Origin: PALSA-693 sp963729695
GTDB lineage: Bacteria > Actinomycetota > Acidimicrobiia > Acidimicrobiales > Palsa-688
Direction of reading: 5' to 3'
Length of the DNA: 64,000 nucleotides
Assembly (NCBI GenBank): GCA_963729695.1
Contig: CAVSOT010000003.1
Span: forward strand, 310,001-374,000
This document shows positions 61,398 through 64,000 of the stretch, piece by piece. Position 1 is the stretch's first letter. Each line of letters opens with the position of its first letter. Below the pieces are notes generated by a model, which saw nothing but the letters and a program-made list of their open reading frames with translations, was not told the origin of the DNA and did no database searches. A program made the translations under genes and the position numbers.

Positions 61398-63418
61398 ACA
61401 TGGTCGGAGTCGACGTCGGGGGCACCTTCACCGACGTGGTGGCTCTCGACGAGGGGCGCATCGTGACGGTAAAGGTTCCGACGAACGTCCGGTCGAGCGA
61501 TGTTTCCGTTCTGGCCGGCGCCGCGGAAGTCGGGGTGGACGGCGCCGCCGTCTTCAACCTGGCCAGTACCGCGGGGCTGAACGCGGTCATCACCAGGCGC
61601 ATCCCCAAGGTCGCCATGATCGCGACGGACGGGTTCCGCGACACCCTGGCCCAAGGAACCCAGCAACGGCCCGTCGAGCACATCACCAATCCGGGCTGGC
61701 GCCGCAGCTTCGGCGACGCGGCCCGGCCCCTCGTCCCGCGTTACCTGCGTCGAACGGTGCCCGAGCGGGTCACCGCGATGGGCGAGGTGTTCATCCCCTT
61801 GGACGAGGCCCAGGTGCGGGCCGAGCTGCAGGTGTTGCGGCGCTGCGAGGTACAGGGCGTCGCGGTCTGCCTCATGAATTCTTATGTCAATGGATCGCAT
61901 GAGCGTCGAATCCGAGAACTCGTGCACGAAGAGCTCGGCGACGTGGCGGTGTCGATCTCCTGTGAGGTGTCGCCGCTGGCCAAGGAGTACTACCGGGCCT
62001 CCACCACCGTGATCGATGTGCTCATGAAACTGTTGTACGGCGACTACACCCGGCGCCTCGAGACGGGCCTCGCCGATCTCGGCTTCGCCGGTTCGTTCAA
62101 CTACGCCGACTGCCGGTCCACCCTGCTGCCGGCCGGCTACGCCATGCGGGCCCCCTACAGCCTGGTCTTCGGCGGCCCGGCGGCGGGCACCATCGCCTCC
62201 CGGCACTTCGGTTCGTTGATCGAAGACCCGAACCTGGTGTGCGCCGACGTCGGAGGCACCTCTTGCGATATCAGCGCGGTGATCGACGGGCGCGAATGGG
62301 TCAACACCAGCTTCGACCTCGAATGGGACCTGGTGGTCAACGCCCTATCGGTGGACATCATCAGCTTGGGTGCCGGCGGTGGCAGCATCGTGGCTGTCTC
62401 GCCGAGCGGTGATCTCATGGTCGGCCCGGACAGCGCCGGCGCCGACCCGGGCCCGGCCTGTTACAACCAGGGCGGCGACCGCCCGACGGTCACCGACCTG
62501 GCGTTGCTGATGGGCATTCTTGATCCGGGTGGGTTCCTCGGGGGCAAGATGCGGCTATCGACCGAGTTGGCGGAGAAGGCGGTCACCTCGCTGGACACCC
62601 CTCTCGCCATGGAGGAGGTCGTCCCGTCGGCCTGGAAGGTCGGGCTCAACAACGTCGCCGAAGGAATCTTCGACATCGCCATCCGCCGGGGCATCGACTG
62701 CCGCGACTTCAGTCTCGTCGCCTTCGGGGCGGCCGGCCCCATGATGCTGCCCTCGCTACTGGACATCGTCCCGTTGCGGCGGGTGATCGTGCCGCCGTCG
62801 CCGGGTTTGTTCAGTGCGCTGGGATTGCTCAGCTCCGATCAGGTCTACTCCGACCAGCGCAGCGCCTACCGGCTGCTCTCGCCCGGCGAGGCCGATGCCA
62901 TCGATCTCATCTACCGGGAGATGGAGGAAGGGCTGCTCGATCGGATCGGCGCCCGGCGGGAGGATGTGGAGCTGGCCCGGAGCTTCGACGGCTACCTGGA
63001 GGGGCAAGGCAACGACACCCCGTTCATACCTGTTGCCCCTGGACCGATAGGCCCGGCCGAGGTCGAGCAGATGGTGTCAGGCTTCCACGCAGAATATGAA
63101 CAGCGCTACGGCAATCGGTTCGAGTTGTTCCCCGTCAAAGCGGTGACCTACCGGGTAGAGCTCGTCGTCAAATCGGATAAGGTCGCCTACCCCGAGCTTC
63201 CCCGTCGCTCGGCGGAGAAGCCCCTCTCGACCCGCACGCAGGTCCTGCGTCACATCTACGGCGCCGACGAAGCCGCGGCCGAAGTGCGACGCGATGACTT
63301 GCTTTGGGGAGACGAGATCGCAGGCCCCGCGGTCATCCGGGAAGCGACGTCGACGACGTTCGTTCCTGCCGGCCGGACGGCTACCGTCGGCAGCTACGGG
63401 GAGCTGTACGTCAGCTAG
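61394..63418 (+). CDS. HyuA-like hydantoinase A/acetone-carboxylase-type ATPase subunit
   Basis: This protein of about 674 residues has the HyuA actin-like ATPase fold. VGVDVGGTFTDVVAL is the first phosphate loop, DVGGTSCDISAV the second, and SLGAGGGSI and GADPGPACYNQGG (here with Asn) follow. Members hydrolyse ATP to activate carboxylate or carbonyl groups in hydantoinase, oxoprolinase, or acetone/acetophenone carboxylase complexes. The zinc ribbon in the partner favours the carboxylase side. Starts at GTG 61388, GTG 61394 or ATG 61400 are possible; all couple to the upstream gene. Confidence 0.88.
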   Translation: MNMVGVDVGGTFTDVVALDEGRIVTVKVPTNVRSSDVSVLAGAAEVGVDGAAVFNLASTAGLNAVITRRIPKVAMIATDGFRDTLAQGTQQRPVEHITNPGWRRSFGDAARPLVPRYLRRTVPERVTAMGEVFIPLDEAQVRAELQVLRRCEVQGVAVCLMNSYVNGSHERRIRELVHEELGDVAVSISCEVSPLAKEYYRASTTVIDVLMKLLYGDYTRRLETGLADLGFAGSFNYADCRSTLLPAGYAMRAPYSLVFGGPAAGTIASRHFGSLIEDPNLVCADVGGTSCDISAVIDGREWVNTSFDLEWDLVVNALSVDIISLGAGGGSIVAVSPSGDLMVGPDSAGADPGPACYNQGGDRPTVTDLALLMGILDPGGFLGGKMRLSTELAEKAVTSLDTPLAMEEVVPSAWKVGLNNVAEGIFDIAIRRGIDCRDFSLVAFGAAGPMMLPSLLDIVPLRRVIVPPSPGLFSALGLLSSDQVYSDQRSAYRLLSPGEADAIDLIYREMEEGLLDRIGARREDVELARSFDGYLEGQGNDTPFIPVAPGPIGPAEVEQMVSGFHAEYEQRYGNRFELFPVKAVTYRVELVVKSDKVAYPELPRRSAEKPLSTRTQVLRHIYGADEAAAEVRRDDLLWGDEIAGPAVIREATSTTFVPAGRTATVGSYGELYVS

Positions 63419-63773
63419 GGGTTCGACCGGGCGACGCCGGCACCCACGACGCCACGCCTAGGAACGGTTGGACTTGGCCATTACCATGCCGACGGTGCCC
63501 CGTACCCGTGATCGGCAAGCGTCGGATCGTGATCAGATCCATGGCCAGACGGGGTGGTCGGTTGTCGAGGGCGTAGCAGCCGACGCTACGGGTCGCCACT
63601 CCAGGCCCGTCCCCCGACAAATGGTCATCGGTACAGCCTCAGGCTGCCCAGTTGTCCAAAGGTGGGGGATCGTGGCCGGCAGCCGGGGATCAGGCTTCGG
63701 GCCGTGGGCCCGCTCGGGGCGTCAGTGCATCCGCCTCGTTGACGGCTTCTATGGAAGCCCGTACTAGCGCCGG
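63419..63773. other. Gene-free region with diverged palindrome copy
   Basis: I see no convincing gene. From 63637 the sequence cctcaggctgcccagttgtc and the bases after it repeat, with a few mismatches, the right half and flank of the palindrome at 35605-35643. The core cagcct-c-aggctg is itself palindromic. Confidence 0.55.
63637..63682. repeat. Second copy of the 35.6-kb palindromic element
   Basis: Over about 45 bases this matches 35621-35665 with roughly seven differences, including the shared tgtccaaaggt and ggccggc blocks. The left arm is not conserved beyond cagcct. Confidence 0.6.
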
Positions 63774-64000
63774 TGTCGAACCATTCGCCGGGGAATCAGG
63801 AATGGGCGGCGTACACCGAGCCCGTTTTCCGGCGCGGATTGCTCGATATCGCCACCTCCGTGGTCCCGTATCTGGCGCTGTGCGTGGCGATGTATCAGAT
63901 GCTGCCCGTCTCGCCGTTTCTGGTGATTGCGCTGGTTATCCCGACGGCGGGATTTCTGGTCCGGGTATACGTGATGTTTCACGACTGCGCCCACGGCTCG
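63774..64000 (+). CDS. Fatty acid desaturase, N-terminal fragment (runs off the window)
   Basis: A reading frame starts with GTG at 63774, nine bases after an in-frame stop, and stays open to the window end (75 full codons). It encodes two hydrophobic helices (about residues 24-45 and 48-66) and then VYVMFHDCAHGS, which carries the first HxxxH iron box of membrane desaturases (HDCAH). The rest of the gene lies outside. Codon use is slightly less GC-rich than in the neighbours. Confidence 0.75.

Noticed and set aside
63411..63620. Short minus-strand frame that might be a transposase end.
   Set aside because: No catalytic motif, no inverted ends and no target duplication could be seen.

Overview
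The window is GC-rich, dense bacterial DNA with many GTG starts and ATGA/GTGA stop-start overlaps. The gene set points to Actinomycetota: a PAC2 protein, the MurT/GatD pair, a polyphosphate glucokinase, a SigB-like sigma factor, a HelD-like ATPase, a DUF3040 protein, an SCO6880-family protein and a stand-alone LigD polymerase domain. An Acidimicrobiia-like lineage is plausible but is inference. I saw no rRNA, tRNA, CRISPR array, insertion sequence or prophage.

Layout. 0-7 kb: a PAC2 pair; an electron-transfer operon (Ser/Thr-rich membrane protein, ferric-reductase-like haem protein, NuoF-like flavoprotein, ferredoxin); a gene-free stretch packed with inverted repeats; a GNAT protein; chorismate mutase; citrate synthase. 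7-14.7 kb: TesB thioesterase and a cell-envelope cluster (GtrA, methyltransferases, Dpm-like GT2, Lnt, GT4, QW-motif barrel protein) in which every gene carries a 1-nt frame break. 14.7-25.6 kb: hemG, hemE, HelD-like ATPase, pyrE, pdxH, rhodanese, MarR, sigma factor, lipoprotein, flippase-like membrane protein, CPBP protein.

25.6-35.6 kb is the accessory centrepiece: a MobF relaxase with a decayed helicase half, a lone beta-keto acid cleavage enzyme, and a tightly coupled five-gene type IV secretion operon (pilin-like protein, TrbL/VirB6-like channel, SCO6880-family protein, VirB4-like ATPase with a repeat insertion, TraG/VirD4 coupling protein). It ends in a strong palindrome that has a diverged partner near 63.6 kb. 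No integrase or partition gene was seen.

35.9-53.3 kb is mostly housekeeping: LigD polymerase domain, DoxX, MurT-GatD-PncB operon, PpgK, a broken HlyD-like adaptor, a large membrane glycosyltransferase with GtrA and SerS, GT2, and a zinc-ribbon/cyclase/AAA/TPR sensor. 53.3-63.4 kb looks catabolic: two SDRs, SMP-30, bicupin, amidohydrolase, and a HyuA/HyuB carboxylase-hydantoinase operon whose HyuB is split and fused to a zinc ribbon. The window ends inside a fatty-acid desaturase.

About twenty genes or gene segments show single-base frame breaks, several in G/C runs and several in essential genes such as serS. The most economical reading is base-level error in the assembly, so I list each such gene once over its full span and give the break position.
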